A stretch of DNA of 64,000 bases, taken from positions 1 through 64,000 of the forward strand of contig NZ_CP084630.1 of NCBI RefSeq assembly GCF_022878925.1, in the 5' to 3' direction. Source of the stretch: Caballeronia sp. TF1N1 (GTDB taxonomy: Bacteria > Pseudomonadota > Gammaproteobacteria > Burkholderiales > Burkholderiaceae). The position numbers and the translations under genes were made by a program. Positions 1-8,972 of the stretch are shown piece by piece; positions within the stretch are counted from its first letter, which is position 1; the number at the start of each line of letters is the position of its first letter. The notes beneath the pieces are model-generated. The model worked only from the letters and a program-made list of their open reading frames with translations, was not told the origin of the DNA and did not search any database.

Positions 1-980
1 TGGCGATGTGGAAGATCGCGCCGGCGCTGGCGGCGGGCTGCGCCATCGTCATGAAGCCTTCCGAGCAGACGCCGCTGACTGCTTTGCGGCTTGCCGAACT
101 CGCGCTCGACGCCGGTCTGCCGCCGGGTGTGCTGAATATCGTTACCGGCTTCGGCGATCCGGTCGGCGCGGCGCTGGCGGCGCATCCGCTTCTCGATAAG
201 GTCGCGTTCACCGGATCGGGCGATACGGGGCGGCGCATCTTGCAGGCGGCAAGCGGCAATCTCAAGCGCGTGTCGCTGGAACTGGGCGGCAAGTCTCCGG
301 TGATCGTGTTTCCGGATGCGAATCTCGAAGCTGCCGCCGCCGGTGTCTGCTCGTCGATCTTCTTTCATGCCGGGCAGATTTGCGCGGCGGGTTCGCGCCT
401 GTACGTGCATGAGCGCGCATTCGATCAGGTCCTCGAAGCAATCGCGAAACGCGCCAACGGCATGAAGCTCGGACACGGCCTCGATGCGGGCACGGAGATG
501 GGACCGGTGATTTCGCAGCGCCAGCTTGCGCGTGTCAGCGGCTATATATCGAGCGGCGAAGTGGAAGGCGCGACGGTATTCGCGGGCGGCGACGCGGCGC
601 AGGAGCGCGGCTTCTTCGTGCGCCCGACCGTGCTGACCAACGTCAAACCCGGCATGCGTGTACACGACGAGGAAATCTTCGGCCCCGTGCTCTGCGCCAT
701 GACATTTTCCGATGACGACGATCTCGACCGCATCGCCGCTGCTGCAAACGGCACGACGTATGGCCTCGCCGCCAGCATCTGGACGCGCGATCTCGCCAGC
801 GCGCATCGCACCGCGCGCCGTCTGCATGCGGGCATCGTCAATGTGAATGCGCTGTCGTCGCCGGATGCCGCGCTGCCGTATGGCGGCTACAAGCAATCGG
901 GCTGGGGCCGCGAACGCGGCTTCGAAGCGATCGAGCTTTATACCGAAGTCAAGGCGGTCGCCGTCAACCTCAACGTCTGA
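1..980 (+). CDS. aldehyde dehydrogenase family protein, 5' end outside window
   Basis: NAD(P)-dependent oxidation of an aldehyde to a carboxylate is the family reaction. The reading frame is open from the window edge, so the N-terminus (start of the Rossmann fold) is missing; the ATG at 6 is internal. The catalytic Glu lies in ELGGKSP (around nt 280-300) and the catalytic Cys in GQICAAGSR (around nt 375-400). The C-terminal GGYKQSGWGRERG segment is typical. It is the first visible gene of a forward operon and is followed after 22 bp by the enoyl-CoA hydratase gene. In this context it probably oxidises an aldehyde made from an alcohol or P450 product before CoA activation. The substrate cannot be read from the sequence. 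Confidence 0.93.
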   Translation, partial: AMWKIAPALAAGCAIVMKPSEQTPLTALRLAELALDAGLPPGVLNIVTGFGDPVGAALAAHPLLDKVAFTGSGDTGRRILQAASGNLKRVSLELGGKSPVIVFPDANLEAAAAGVCSSIFFHAGQICAAGSRLYVHERAFDQVLEAIAKRANGMKLGHGLDAGTEMGPVISQRQLARVSGYISSGEVEGATVFAGGDAAQERGFFVRPTVLTNVKPGMRVHDEEIFGPVLCAMTFSDDDDLDRIAAAANGTTYGLAASIWTRDLASAHRTARRLHAGIVNVNALSSPDAALPYGGYKQSGWGRERGFEAIELYTEVKAVAVNLNV

Positions 981-1002
981 ATCAAATCAAGGAGACACGC
1001 AC

Positions 1003-1869
1003 ATGACAGGCAGCGTCGATTATCTGGCCCGCGACGGCCGCGCGTACATCACGTTCAACCGGCCGGAAAAGAAGAACGCCTTCACCAACGCGATGTTCGA
1101 TCAGCTCATGCAGTGCTACGACCGCGCCGAAGCCGACGACGACGTGCGCGTGGTCATTCTGCAAGGCGCGGGCGACGATTTCAGCACCGGCCACGATCTG
1201 GCCGAAGTGGGCCACGAATACGGCGAAACGACCTTCGACGACAAAGGCCGTCCGCGCAAGCCGAGTCAGCGTGCGCGTCTGCTGCACGACAAGCGCTACC
1301 TCGAACGCTTCGAGCGCGTCTTCAAATTCCTGAAGCCGACGCTCTCGCTGGTGAAGGGTTATTGCCTCGGCGGCGGCCTGTATCTGGCCGAAGGCTCCGA
1401 TCTCGTGATCGCCGCCGATACCGCGAAAATGGGCCACCCGGAGCAGAAGCTGGGTTTGTCGGGCGCGGCGTATTTCGCCGCCTGGGAAATGATGACGATG
1501 GGCCCGCGCAAGGCGCGCGAACTCCTGTTGATGGCCGATGTGTGGGACGCACAGACCTGTCTCGCGAATGGCCTCGTCAACAAGGTCGTGCCGATCGCTT
1601 CGCTCAGCGATGCGGGTGAGGAATGGGCCGAACGTATTGTGCGCCTGCCGCGCGATGGCATCGTGATGGGCAAGGCGGCGACCAGCCTGGCGATGGATGC
1701 GCTCGGCATCACCAGTCAGTTCTCGTACGGGCATGTGCTGCACGCGCTGGCAACCAACGTGCGTTACGAGTCCGACGAATTCAACTTTATGAAACAGCGT
1801 CGCGACAAGGGCGTGCGCGCGTCGAATCACGATCGTGAGGAATTCTACGTAAAGAAGGAGCGCGCATGA
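1003..1869 (+). CDS. enoyl-CoA hydratase/isomerase family protein
   Basis: Crotonase-fold protein of 288 residues, the usual family length. The start is ATG 1003, preceded by AAGGAGA at 7 bp; an in-frame extension upstream overlaps the aldehyde dehydrogenase and is rejected. The N-terminal FNRPEKKNAF and the oxyanion-hole segments (TGHDLAEVG, and CLGGGLYLAEGSDLVIAA) are clear. The second catalytic region reads MGHPEQKLGL, with Glu at a position used in hydratases. It would hydrate or isomerise a CoA thioester made by the adjacent CoA-transferase, whose ATG overlaps this stop codon (ATGA), implying translational coupling. The exact reaction is not determined. Confidence 0.92.
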   Translation: MTGSVDYLARDGRAYITFNRPEKKNAFTNAMFDQLMQCYDRAEADDDVRVVILQGAGDDFSTGHDLAEVGHEYGETTFDDKGRPRKPSQRARLLHDKRYLERFERVFKFLKPTLSLVKGYCLGGGLYLAEGSDLVIAADTAKMGHPEQKLGLSGAAYFAAWEMMTMGPRKARELLLMADVWDAQTCLANGLVNKVVPIASLSDAGEEWAERIVRLPRDGIVMGKAATSLAMDALGITSQFSYGHVLHALATNVRYESDEFNFMKQRRDKGVRASNHDREEFYVKKERA

Positions 1870-3044
1870 GCACCGCCGAAAAGGCCGCGCTCGGCGGACT
1901 GAAAGTGCTCGACTTCACGCAGATGATGACCGGCCCGTTCGCCACCATGATGCTCGGCGATTCCGGCGCGGATGTGCTGAAAGTCGAACAGCCCGAAGGC
2001 GATCCGTTCCGGCGCTCGGGCGAAACCACGCTCGGCGGCGACGGCGCGTTCTTTCTCGGCGTGAATCGCAACAAGCGCAGCATCGTGCTCGATCTCAAGA
2101 CCGACGAGGGACGCGCGGCGGCGCGTGCGCTCGCGGCCGAAGCGGACGTGTTGATCGAAAACTTCCGGCCGGGTCTGACCGAGCGCGCGGGACTGGGCTA
2201 CGAAGCGCTGAAGGAGATCAATCCACGTTTGATCTATTGCTCGATCTCCGGCTTCGGTCGCGAGGGCGCGGACCGCAACCGTCCCGCGCTCGATATGGTG
2301 ATTCAGGCTGTTTCCGGCGTGATGCAGGTGACCGGCACGGAAACCTCCGGGCCGCTCAAGACCGGCTTTCCGTTTTCCGATCTGGTCACCGCGCTGATCG
2401 CGACCATCGGCGTGCTGACGGCCTTGCAGGCGCGCGAGCGCACGGGTGTGGGCCAGCGTGTCGATCTTTCGATGCTCGACGCCAGCATCTTCAGTCAGGT
2501 GCCGCGCGACGTCTATTTCGATCTGACCGGCGTGACGCCGACGCGCATGGGCAATCAGCACTGGGACATCGTGCCCAACAACACCTACACGACCGCCGAT
2601 GATCGCCAGATCATGATCATCACCATCAACGACAAGTTCTGGCAGATTCTCTGCGATGCGCTCGGCGAAAGCGGCTGGAAGACCGATCCGCGCTACGCGA
2701 CCAAGGACGCGCGGCTGGCGAATCGGGCGCTGATCGACGAGAGTCTAGCGCGTGCCTTCGCTGAGCACGATCTCGCACACTGGGAAAAGGCGCTTGCGGA
2801 GGCGGGCGCGATCTACGGCGCGGTGCGAACCTGGCCCGAAGTATTCAGTGATCCTCATGTCGTGGAAAACCTGTTGCGCATGCTGCATCATCCGAAGGGC
2901 GGCGCGTTCAAGGTCATCAACAATCCGCTGAAATTTTCCGATACACCGACGCAGATTCGTCTTGCGCCGCCGCTGCTCGGCGAGCATACGGACGCGGTAC
3001 TTCACGGCGATGGCGCGAAGTGGCCCGCCGCTATAAACAATTAA
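1866..3044 (+). CDS. family III (CaiB/BaiF) CoA-transferase
   Basis: A protein of 392 residues matching formyl-CoA/carnitine CoA-transferase relatives. Visible family segments are the N-terminal GLKVLDFTQMMTGPFATMML, the NRNKRSIVLDLK loop, ENFRPG, and GFPFSDL, where Asp172 aligns with the catalytic aspartate of the family. It moves CoA from a donor thioester to a free acid, activating the acid without ATP. It overlaps the hydratase gene by 4 bp and is followed after 16 bp by an SDR gene, all in one operon. A second, divergent paralogue lies at 8969-10087. Donor and acceptor are unknown. Confidence 0.93.
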   Translation: MSTAEKAALGGLKVLDFTQMMTGPFATMMLGDSGADVLKVEQPEGDPFRRSGETTLGGDGAFFLGVNRNKRSIVLDLKTDEGRAAARALAAEADVLIENFRPGLTERAGLGYEALKEINPRLIYCSISGFGREGADRNRPALDMVIQAVSGVMQVTGTETSGPLKTGFPFSDLVTALIATIGVLTALQARERTGVGQRVDLSMLDASIFSQVPRDVYFDLTGVTPTRMGNQHWDIVPNNTYTTADDRQIMIITINDKFWQILCDALGESGWKTDPRYATKDARLANRALIDESLARAFAEHDLAHWEKALAEAGAIYGAVRTWPEVFSDPHVVENLLRMLHHPKGGAFKVINNPLKFSDTPTQIRLAPPLLGEHTDAVLHGDGAKWPAAINN

Positions 3045-3060
3045 TCAGGATAACGGAATC

Positions 3061-3756
3061 ATGAAACAACCCGTGGCAGTCGTGACCGGATGCAATGGCC
3101 TCACCGGCCTTGCCATCTGCAAGAACCTGAGCGAACGCGGTTATGCGGTCGTGGGGCTGGATATCGGTGAGACGGGCAAGGGCGAGTTTGCCTATCGCCG
3201 TTGCGATGTGACCGATTACGCGCAGATCAGCGCGGCCGTCGCCGCTATCGACGAGGAACACGGCACGATCCGCGTGCTCGTCAATAACGCGGGTGTGTGG
3301 CACGGCAAGACCTTTCTCGACATCACGCCCGACGACTACGACTTCACGTACGGCGTGAATACGCGCGCGCCGTTCTTTCTGAGCCAGGAAGTGGCGAAGC
3401 GGCTGATTGCGGCGGGCGGCGGCGGGGTGATCGTGAATCTCGCGTCGATCGTGGCGACTACCGGCAGCGGCGTGACCGATTACGGCGGTTCGAAGGCGGC
3501 GGTCGTCAATCTGACCAAGAGTCTTGCCAAGCCGCTCGGGCCGCACGGCATTCGCGTGGCGGCAGTATCGCCGGGAACGATCAATACGGCGATGGGCGAG
3601 AAGGTGCCGAAGGAGATTCGCGACCGGCTGATCGCCGGATCGGGATTGCAACGCGCGGCGGAGCCGGAGGAAATCGCGAGCGCGGTGGGTTTTCTCGTCA
3701 GCGATGACGCGCGCTATATCACCGGCGCGACGCTGGATGTGAACGGCGGCTTGTAA
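3061..3756 (+). CDS. short-chain dehydrogenase/reductase (SDR)
   Basis: A protein of 231 residues with a Rossmann fold. The nucleotide-binding motif reads TGCNGLTG, a small departure from the usual TGxxxGxG because Leu occupies the middle Gly position. NNAG and the catalytic Tyr-Lys pair (DYGGSKAA) are intact, and it ends in the typical GATLDVNGGL. It probably interconverts a hydroxyl and a keto group using NAD(P)H, either on the hydratase product or on the P450 product. The P450 gene follows after 12 bp, behind a GGGAGAA ribosome site. Confidence 0.92.
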   Translation: MKQPVAVVTGCNGLTGLAICKNLSERGYAVVGLDIGETGKGEFAYRRCDVTDYAQISAAVAAIDEEHGTIRVLVNNAGVWHGKTFLDITPDDYDFTYGVNTRAPFFLSQEVAKRLIAAGGGGVIVNLASIVATTGSGVTDYGGSKAAVVNLTKSLAKPLGPHGIRVAAVSPGTINTAMGEKVPKEIRDRLIAGSGLQRAAEPEEIASAVGFLVSDDARYITGATLDVNGGL

Positions 3757-3768
3757 GCGGGAGAAAAC

Positions 3769-4992
3769 ATGTCTCAGTGCCCATTCAGCAGCGAAGCGCC
3801 GCGCGCCCCCTTCCCGATCGCGCGGCAGTGTCCGTTCGTGCCGCCGCAGGAATACCGCGAGTTTCAGCAGTACGATGGCCCCGTGAAAGTACGCATGTGG
3901 GACGGCCGCGAAGCGTGGCTGTTCACGCGCTACGACGACGTGCGCGCCGTGCTCTCCGACAATCGCTTCAGCGGAGATCCGTCGGTGACGGGCTTTCCGA
4001 GTCTGTCCGAAGCGCGCAACGCGGTGCTCGGACTGGAGCCGGCGTTTATCCGCATGGACCCGCCGCAGCACGGGCATTTCCGTCGCATGCTGACGAAGGA
4101 GTTCATGGTGAAGAAGATCGCGGCGATGCAGCCGATGATCGCCACGATCTTCAATCGTTTGCTCGATGAGCTGATCGCAAAAGGTCCGCCCGCGAATCTC
4201 GTCAACGATTTGTTCTTGCCGTTCACCTCGGAAGTGATTGCGTCGCTGCTCGATGTGCCGCGAGAGGATCACGGCTTTTTTCAGGAGCAAAGCCGTCTGA
4301 AAGTTCTGCTCGATGTCGGACCCGAAGTGCCGAGAGAAGCTTCTGCGCGCATGCTCGCCTATCTCGATGCGCTTATCACCGAGCGCGAAAAGGACGCGGA
4401 ACAACGCAGCGATCTGCTGAGCCGGCTGATCGTCGGACAGGTGCGGCCAGGGCATTTGTCGCATCGCGAACTGGTGGTCATGGCGGACCTGCTGCTGATG
4501 GCCGGTCATGAAACGACCGCAAATCAGATGGCGCTCGGCGTGTACAGCTTTCTGACGCATCCGGATCAGCTCGCGCGTCTGCGTGCCGAACCGGACTTGC
4601 TGCGCAATGCGGTGGAAGAGATGCTGCGCTTTCATACCATCGTGCATTTCAACGCGTTTCGGGTGGCGCGCGAAGACGTGGAAGTGGCGGGGCAACTGGT
4701 GCGCCGTGGCGAAGGCGTGATTGCGCTGATCGCCGGGGCGAATCACGATGCACGCGCGTTCCCTGCGCCGGATAGCTTCGATATCACGCGAAAAGCGGAT
4801 CATCACGTGGCATTCAGCTACGGCGTGCATCAATGTCTGGGCCAGCCGCTGGCACGCGCGGAATTGCAGGTCGTGTTCGGCACGCTGTTCGAGCGTCTTC
4901 GCGAGCTTCAGTTTGCCGTATCCGTCGATGAAATCCGCACCAAGGGCGATCACTTCGTGCAGGGCTTGCAGCGCCTGCCGGTGACGTGGTGA
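3769..4992 (+). CDS. cytochrome P450
   Basis: Soluble bacterial-type P450 of 407 residues with no membrane anchor. The I-helix oxygen-activation motif AGHETT is at 245-250, the ExxR motif lies in EEMLRF, and the haem loop FSYGVHQCLG places the haem thiolate at Cys356. It catalyses O2-dependent hydroxylation of a small hydrophobic substrate. As the last gene of the operon it may be the entry step, with the dehydrogenases and CoA enzymes acting downstream. No ferredoxin or ferredoxin reductase gene is visible nearby, so electrons must come from partners encoded elsewhere. The CYP subfamily and substrate are not assignable by eye. Confidence 0.96.
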   Translation: MSQCPFSSEAPRAPFPIARQCPFVPPQEYREFQQYDGPVKVRMWDGREAWLFTRYDDVRAVLSDNRFSGDPSVTGFPSLSEARNAVLGLEPAFIRMDPPQHGHFRRMLTKEFMVKKIAAMQPMIATIFNRLLDELIAKGPPANLVNDLFLPFTSEVIASLLDVPREDHGFFQEQSRLKVLLDVGPEVPREASARMLAYLDALITEREKDAEQRSDLLSRLIVGQVRPGHLSHRELVVMADLLLMAGHETTANQMALGVYSFLTHPDQLARLRAEPDLLRNAVEEMLRFHTIVHFNAFRVAREDVEVAGQLVRRGEGVIALIAGANHDARAFPAPDSFDITRKADHHVAFSYGVHQCLGQPLARAELQVVFGTLFERLRELQFAVSVDEIRTKGDHFVQGLQRLPVTW

Positions 4993-5004
4993 AGCCGCTT
5001 CGGC

Positions 5005-5970
5005 CTAATCTTCGACCAGCGGCGCGGTCTCATGATCCGCATAGCGCGTATGGAGAAACAGCTCGGGATGCTCGGCCATCAACGCCTGCGCATTGTCGCG
5101 CGAGGCCGCTCGCCAGCGTTCGAGCAGCGGCGGCGCGCGATCCCGATGCCACGCGAGCGATAGCGACACCGCAGGCGTCTCGGCATCGAGCGGACGGCAG
5201 GCGATGCCGAGCGGCTTCATCAACTGCATGACGGCGGGCACCACGGCCACGCCCATGCCGGCCGCCACCAGACACGCCGAGGTATGCATGTCCCAGGCTT
5301 CGCGCGCGATGGTCGGCTTGCGGTTCTCGTCCTCGAAAATATCGAGGATGCGGTCGCCGTAACCGCGTTCGGTGGCATTGCTGCGCGCCACCGCGATCAG
5401 CGGCCAGCCCGCGAGTGCCTTCAGCGCGACCGGTCCGGGCCGGTCGTACTCGCTGCCCGCCGGCACCGCGACCACCAGCAGTTCCCGATACAGCAATTCC
5501 GTGACGATGCTCGGATCGTAGATATGTCCGCGCACGAGGCCCACTTCGATTGCGCCTTCCTTCAGCGCGGCGATCTGCTGCGAGATCGTCATCTCCTGAA
5601 GGCTCACGTCGGAATTCGGTGCGAGCGCCTTGAAGCGACGCAAGGTGTTCGGCAGAAAGCAGTAGATCGCCGTATAGATCGCGCCGACCATCAGATGCGC
5701 CTTCGCGCCGCGTCCCGATGCGCGCACCGCCGCGATCGCCGCCGATGCGGTGTTGAGCACACGCTGCGCATGCTCGACCAGAATGTCGCCCGCGGGCGTG
5801 AGCATGACCTTGCGCTTTTCGCGCGTGAACAGCGGCGTGCCGAGTTCCTCTTCGAGCGCGATGATCTGCGCCGACAGCGCCGGCTGGGCGATATTCACGC
5901 GCTCCGACGCCCGCGTGAAGTTGAGCTCGGCCGCGACGGCGAGAAAGTACTGCAACTGGCGCATGTTCAT
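5005..5970 (-). CDS. LysR-family transcriptional regulator
   Basis: A protein of 321 residues starting MNMRQLQYFLAVA. A longer in-frame start at 6024 exists but adds 18 residues not typical of the family. The winged helix-turn-helix spans roughly residues 3-62 (ASERVNIAQPALSAQIIALEEELGTPLF). An effector-binding periplasmic-protein-like domain follows. It is convergent with the P450 gene (12 bp between stops) and downstream of a co-directional SDR gene, so it may be co-transcribed with that gene. It probably regulates the catabolic genes in response to a pathway intermediate. Confidence 0.93.
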   Translation of the reverse strand: MNMRQLQYFLAVAAELNFTRASERVNIAQPALSAQIIALEEELGTPLFTREKRKVMLTPAGDILVEHAQRVLNTASAAIAAVRASGRGAKAHLMVGAIYTAIYCFLPNTLRRFKALAPNSDVSLQEMTISQQIAALKEGAIEVGLVRGHIYDPSIVTELLYRELLVVAVPAGSEYDRPGPVALKALAGWPLIAVARSNATERGYGDRILDIFEDENRKPTIAREAWDMHTSACLVAAGMGVAVVPAVMQLMKPLGIACRPLDAETPAVSLSLAWHRDRAPPLLERWRAASRDNAQALMAEHPELFLHTRYADHETAPLVED

Positions 5971-5983
5971 GGCGTCGCTCCGC

Positions 5984-6784
5984 TCAGTGCGCGCCGCGCC
6001 AGGCAAGCGTGCCGGCGTCGACATCGAAGGTGCTGCCGGTACTGAACGACGCTTCTTCCGACGCGAGAAAGCACACCAGACGCGCGACTTCCTCGGGCTG
6101 GCCGAGCCGCCGGATCAGATGCGTGCCGTACAGACGCTTCTGCGCCTGCTCGCGATCGGCGGCGTGGTCGAGACTGCGCGCGAGCATGGGCGTATCGATT
6201 GCGCCGGGCACGTAGGCGTTGACGCGGATGCCTGCATCGGCGAGATCGACGGCGCTCGCCTTGGTGAGCATCACGATGCCGCCTTTGCTCGCGGCATAGG
6301 CGGGCAGACCGGGATACGCCACGCTGCTCGCAACAGACGCCGCATTGACGATGGCCGGCGTGCGCTGCGACTTTCGCAGCCACGGCGCGGCGAACTTCGT
6401 GGTCAGCCACATCGCTTTGAGGTTCACGTTCATCACTGCGTCCCAGACGGACTCCGGCAGATCTTCGACGGTGGAGGCGCGGTTCGTCAAGCCGTCGTCG
6501 GTGATGCCGGCGTTGTTCACGAGTACGTCGATACCGCCCGCCTGGCGCGCGGTTTCATCGATGAGATGGCGGATGGATTCGCTGCTCGCGAGATCGGTAC
6601 GCACGAACAGCGCCTGTGCCCCGGCTTCGCGCACGGCCTGCGCCGCCGCCTCGCCGCGTTCCTCCTGAAGGTCCGCCAGCGTGACCCAGGCGGCGCCCTC
6701 ACGCGCCGCTTCGATGGCGATGGCCCGCCCCATGCCTTGCGCCGCGCCCGTGACGATCACGATGCGGTCTCTGAGCTTGTTCAT
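5984..6784 (-). CDS. short-chain dehydrogenase/reductase (SDR)
   Basis: A classical SDR of 266 residues. The cofactor motif TGAAQGMG, the NNAG motif and the catalytic AYAASK (Tyr-Lys) are intact, and it ends in GSTFDVDAGTLAWRG. The start MNKLRDRIVIVTG (6784) was chosen because it has a GGAGA ribosome site and places the cofactor motif near the N-terminus; the longer frame to 6928 overlaps the divergent AraC gene. It is transcribed toward the LysR gene and away from the AraC gene, sharing a 142-bp intergenic region with a dyad. It is likely an alcohol dehydrogenase or ketoreductase of the same pathway. Confidence 0.9.
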   Translation of the reverse strand: MNKLRDRIVIVTGAAQGMGRAIAIEAAREGAAWVTLADLQEERGEAAAQAVREAGAQALFVRTDLASSESIRHLIDETARQAGGIDVLVNNAGITDDGLTNRASTVEDLPESVWDAVMNVNLKAMWLTTKFAAPWLRKSQRTPAIVNAASVASSVAYPGLPAYAASKGGIVMLTKASAVDLADAGIRVNAYVPGAIDTPMLARSLDHAADREQAQKRLYGTHLIRRLGQPEEVARLVCFLASEEASFSTGSTFDVDAGTLAWRGAH

Positions 6785-6867
6785 GCGTGTCTCCGGCGTC
6801 GTCCGCTCGTCGGATGTGTTTCTGATCGACGGCGGAACGTGATTGTCCGGCCACCATAACCAATCGG

Positions 6868-6898
6868 ATCGAGATGATCCATAATGATTCATCTCGAT
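6868..6898. promoter_or_regulatory. inverted repeat in the divergent SDR/AraC promoter region
   Basis: Ten-base arms ATCGAGATGA and TCATCTCGAT are perfect complements separated by 11 bp. They lie 29 bp before the AraC-family start and 84 bp before the divergent SDR start. The position fits an operator serving either or both genes, most simply bound by the AraC-family protein. AraC proteins more often use direct repeats, so the binder is an inference. Confidence 0.5.
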
Positions 6899-6926
6899 TT
6901 CTTTACCGATCGTCTCGGCGAACCGC

Positions 6927-7883
6927 ATGGATCTCCTGACCGATATCGTCCGTCTGATGCGTCCGCAAACCGTTCAATGGCGAACCGTCGATGCCAACAG
7001 CCGCTGGGGCATGCGTGTGCCGTACCGCGAGACGCCGCGCTTTTGTCTGGTGGTCATCGGACATTGCTGGTTCGTGCCGGATACCGGCGAGCCGCGTCTC
7101 TTGCGACAGGGCGACTACTTCCTGCTGGCGGGCAAGACGCGCTACTGCCTCGCCAGCGACCCTGAGGTGATGCCGAAGCTCGACGCGCTGCGCCGCCGCG
7201 CACGCAACGAAGACTATCTGCGTTGGGACGACACGCGGCCTGGCGCACCGATGCGTCTGATCGGCGGGCATTTTCAGACCGATCCAGAGCACGCCGAACT
7301 ACTCGATGCGCTGTTGCCGCAGCATATCGACGTGCGTGCATCCGATCAGGAAGCGTCGCGTCTTTCGCGCGTGCTGGAACTGATCGGCGAAGAAGCGGTG
7401 TGCGAGCAGCCGGGGCGCGATCTCGTGATGAGCCGTCTGGTCGAGATCATGCTGGTCGAAGTGCTGCGGCGTCCGCTGCTGCAGATCGACGCGCAGCGCA
7501 CCGGCTGGCTGTCCGGCATGGCCGATCCGCAGATCGCCGCAGCACTTCAGCGCATGCACGCTGATGTCGCGCAACACTGGACCGTCGAAACGCTGGCGAA
7601 GCATGTCGGCATGTCGCGCGCGGTATTTGCGCGGCGCTTCGTCGAACGCATGGGCGTGGCCCCGGCGACGTATCTGTCGAACTGGCGGATTGCGCTGGCG
7701 AAGGATGCGCTCGTCAACAGCGAACGCAGCATCAGCGATATCGCGCTGTCGATCGGGTATCTGTCGGATAGTGCGTTCTGCACGGCGTTTGCGCGCATCG
7801 TCGGCAAGCCGCCGGCGTCGTATCGGAAGATGAGCAAAGCGCTCAGGCAAACGGACTCGCTAATCATCGACCGATCCGCTTGA
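6927..7883 (+). CDS. AraC-family transcriptional regulator with N-terminal cupin domain
   Basis: A protein of 318 residues. The first ~180 residues resemble the cupin-type sensor found in AraC relatives of this class (RFCLVVIGHCWFV, RQGDYFLLAGKTRY). The last ~100 residues hold the two helix-turn-helix units; MSRAVFARRFVERMGVAPATYLSNWRI and ISDIALSIGYLSDSAFCTAFARIVGKPP cover the second half of the first unit and the second unit. It is divergent from the SDR gene and precedes the reductase, CoA-transferase and MaoC genes. It is a plausible activator of one or both flanking operons. The effector is unknown. Confidence 0.93.
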   Translation: MDLLTDIVRLMRPQTVQWRTVDANSRWGMRVPYRETPRFCLVVIGHCWFVPDTGEPRLLRQGDYFLLAGKTRYCLASDPEVMPKLDALRRRARNEDYLRWDDTRPGAPMRLIGGHFQTDPEHAELLDALLPQHIDVRASDQEASRLSRVLELIGEEAVCEQPGRDLVMSRLVEIMLVEVLRRPLLQIDAQRTGWLSGMADPQIAAALQRMHADVAQHWTVETLAKHVGMSRAVFARRFVERMGVAPATYLSNWRIALAKDALVNSERSISDIALSIGYLSDSAFCTAFARIVGKPPASYRKMSKALRQTDSLIIDRSA

Positions 7884-7967
7884 ACTATCGTTATTTCGTA
7901 TTGGCCATGCGCCTTGCGCACGCCTTATCTTCTGCTCACGGACAACGATTCGATGAGCGGAACGGAC

Positions 7968-8972
7968 ATGCTGAAGGTGTGCATTTTTGGCGGCGGCGCG
8001 ATCGGCGGTTATATCGCGGCGCATCTTGCGCGGGCGGGGCAATGCGAATTGAGTGTGGTCGCGCGTGGTGCCACGCTCGCGGCCATTCGCGCGCAAGGTT
8101 TGCGCGTGCGCACGCCGTCGGGCGAGATCCATGCGAACGTGCATGCCACGGCGGATGCGCGTGAACTGGGACGTCAGGACTATATTTTCGTCACGCTGAA
8201 AGCTCATCAATTCGATGCCGCACTCGATGATATCGCTGCGTTGATGGACGAACACACCACGGTTCTTCCGCCGACGACTGGCATTCCTTACTATTTTTTT
8301 CATCGCATAGCGGGATCCTTCGACGGGCATCGTCTCGAGGATATCGATCCCGGCGCGCGGCAATGGCAGACGTTGCCGCCATCGCAGGTGCTGGGCTGCG
8401 TGCACTGGATCGGCGCGCATGTCATCACGCCTGGCGTGATCGCGCAGGACGGTGAGAGGGCGGGCTGTCCGGTCGGCGAACTCGATGGGCAGCCATCCGA
8501 ACGCGTCACGCGACTTGCCATGTTGCTCGACGAAAGCGGCATTCCATCGCGCGTAAGCGGTGATATCCGTGCGGCCATCTGGACCAAGTTCGTCAATAGC
8601 CTGTGCTGGAATCCCGTGGCGGTGCTGACCGGCGCGACGCTCGGCGCGATGAGCGAAGCGCCCGGCATCGTACCGCTGGTCGACACGATGATGCACGAAG
8701 CCGATGCCATCGCCGCGCACGTCGGTTTGAAGGTCGGGCCGCCGCCGGAGAAGCGCATCGCGACCACCTTGAGCGCGCGCGATCACAAGATGTCGATGTT
8801 GCAGGACCTCGAAGCCGGACGGCCGCTAGAACTGGATCCGCTGGTCCGCTCGCTGCGTGCCGTCGCGCGCCTCGCGAACCTGAGCACGCCGACGCTCGAT
8901 ACCGTGCTCGCTCTCGCCGCGCTGCGTGCGCGCACCCATCATTCAACTCGTCAGGAGCAACAGGCTTCATGA
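7968..8972 (+). CDS. ketopantoate reductase (ApbA/PanE) family oxidoreductase
   Basis: NADPH-binding motif GGGAIGGYIA is at the extreme N-terminus of MLKVCIFGGG, which is why ATG 7968 is preferred; ATG 7953 adds five residues and is also possible. At 334 residues it is slightly longer than PanE of E. coli. The central lysine/asparagine region (WTKFVNSLCWNP) and the C-terminal EAGRPLELDPL segment match the family. Its stop codon overlaps the start of a CoA-transferase gene (ATGA), so a role in the catabolic operon, as a 2-oxoacid or hydroxyacid dehydrogenase, is more likely than pantothenate synthesis. The substrate is unknown. Confidence 0.88.
   Translation: MLKVCIFGGGAIGGYIAAHLARAGQCELSVVARGATLAAIRAQGLRVRTPSGEIHANVHATADARELGRQDYIFVTLKAHQFDAALDDIAALMDEHTTVLPPTTGIPYYFFHRIAGSFDGHRLEDIDPGARQWQTLPPSQVLGCVHWIGAHVITPGVIAQDGERAGCPVGELDGQPSERVTRLAMLLDESGIPSRVSGDIRAAIWTKFVNSLCWNPVAVLTGATLGAMSEAPGIVPLVDTMMHEADAIAAHVGLKVGPPPEKRIATTLSARDHKMSMLQDLEAGRPLELDPLVRSLRAVARLANLSTPTLDTVLALAALRARTHHSTRQEQQAS

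Noticed and set aside
847..1002. In-frame upstream extension of the enoyl-CoA hydratase
   Set aside because: It overlaps the aldehyde dehydrogenase 3' end, has Arg/Ser-rich composition, and ATG 1003 has a good ribosome site.
3031..4953. Long reverse open frame (640 codons) under the SDR and P450 genes
   Set aside because: His/Arg-rich antisense shadow of high-GC coding DNA with no family features; the forward genes have clear motifs.
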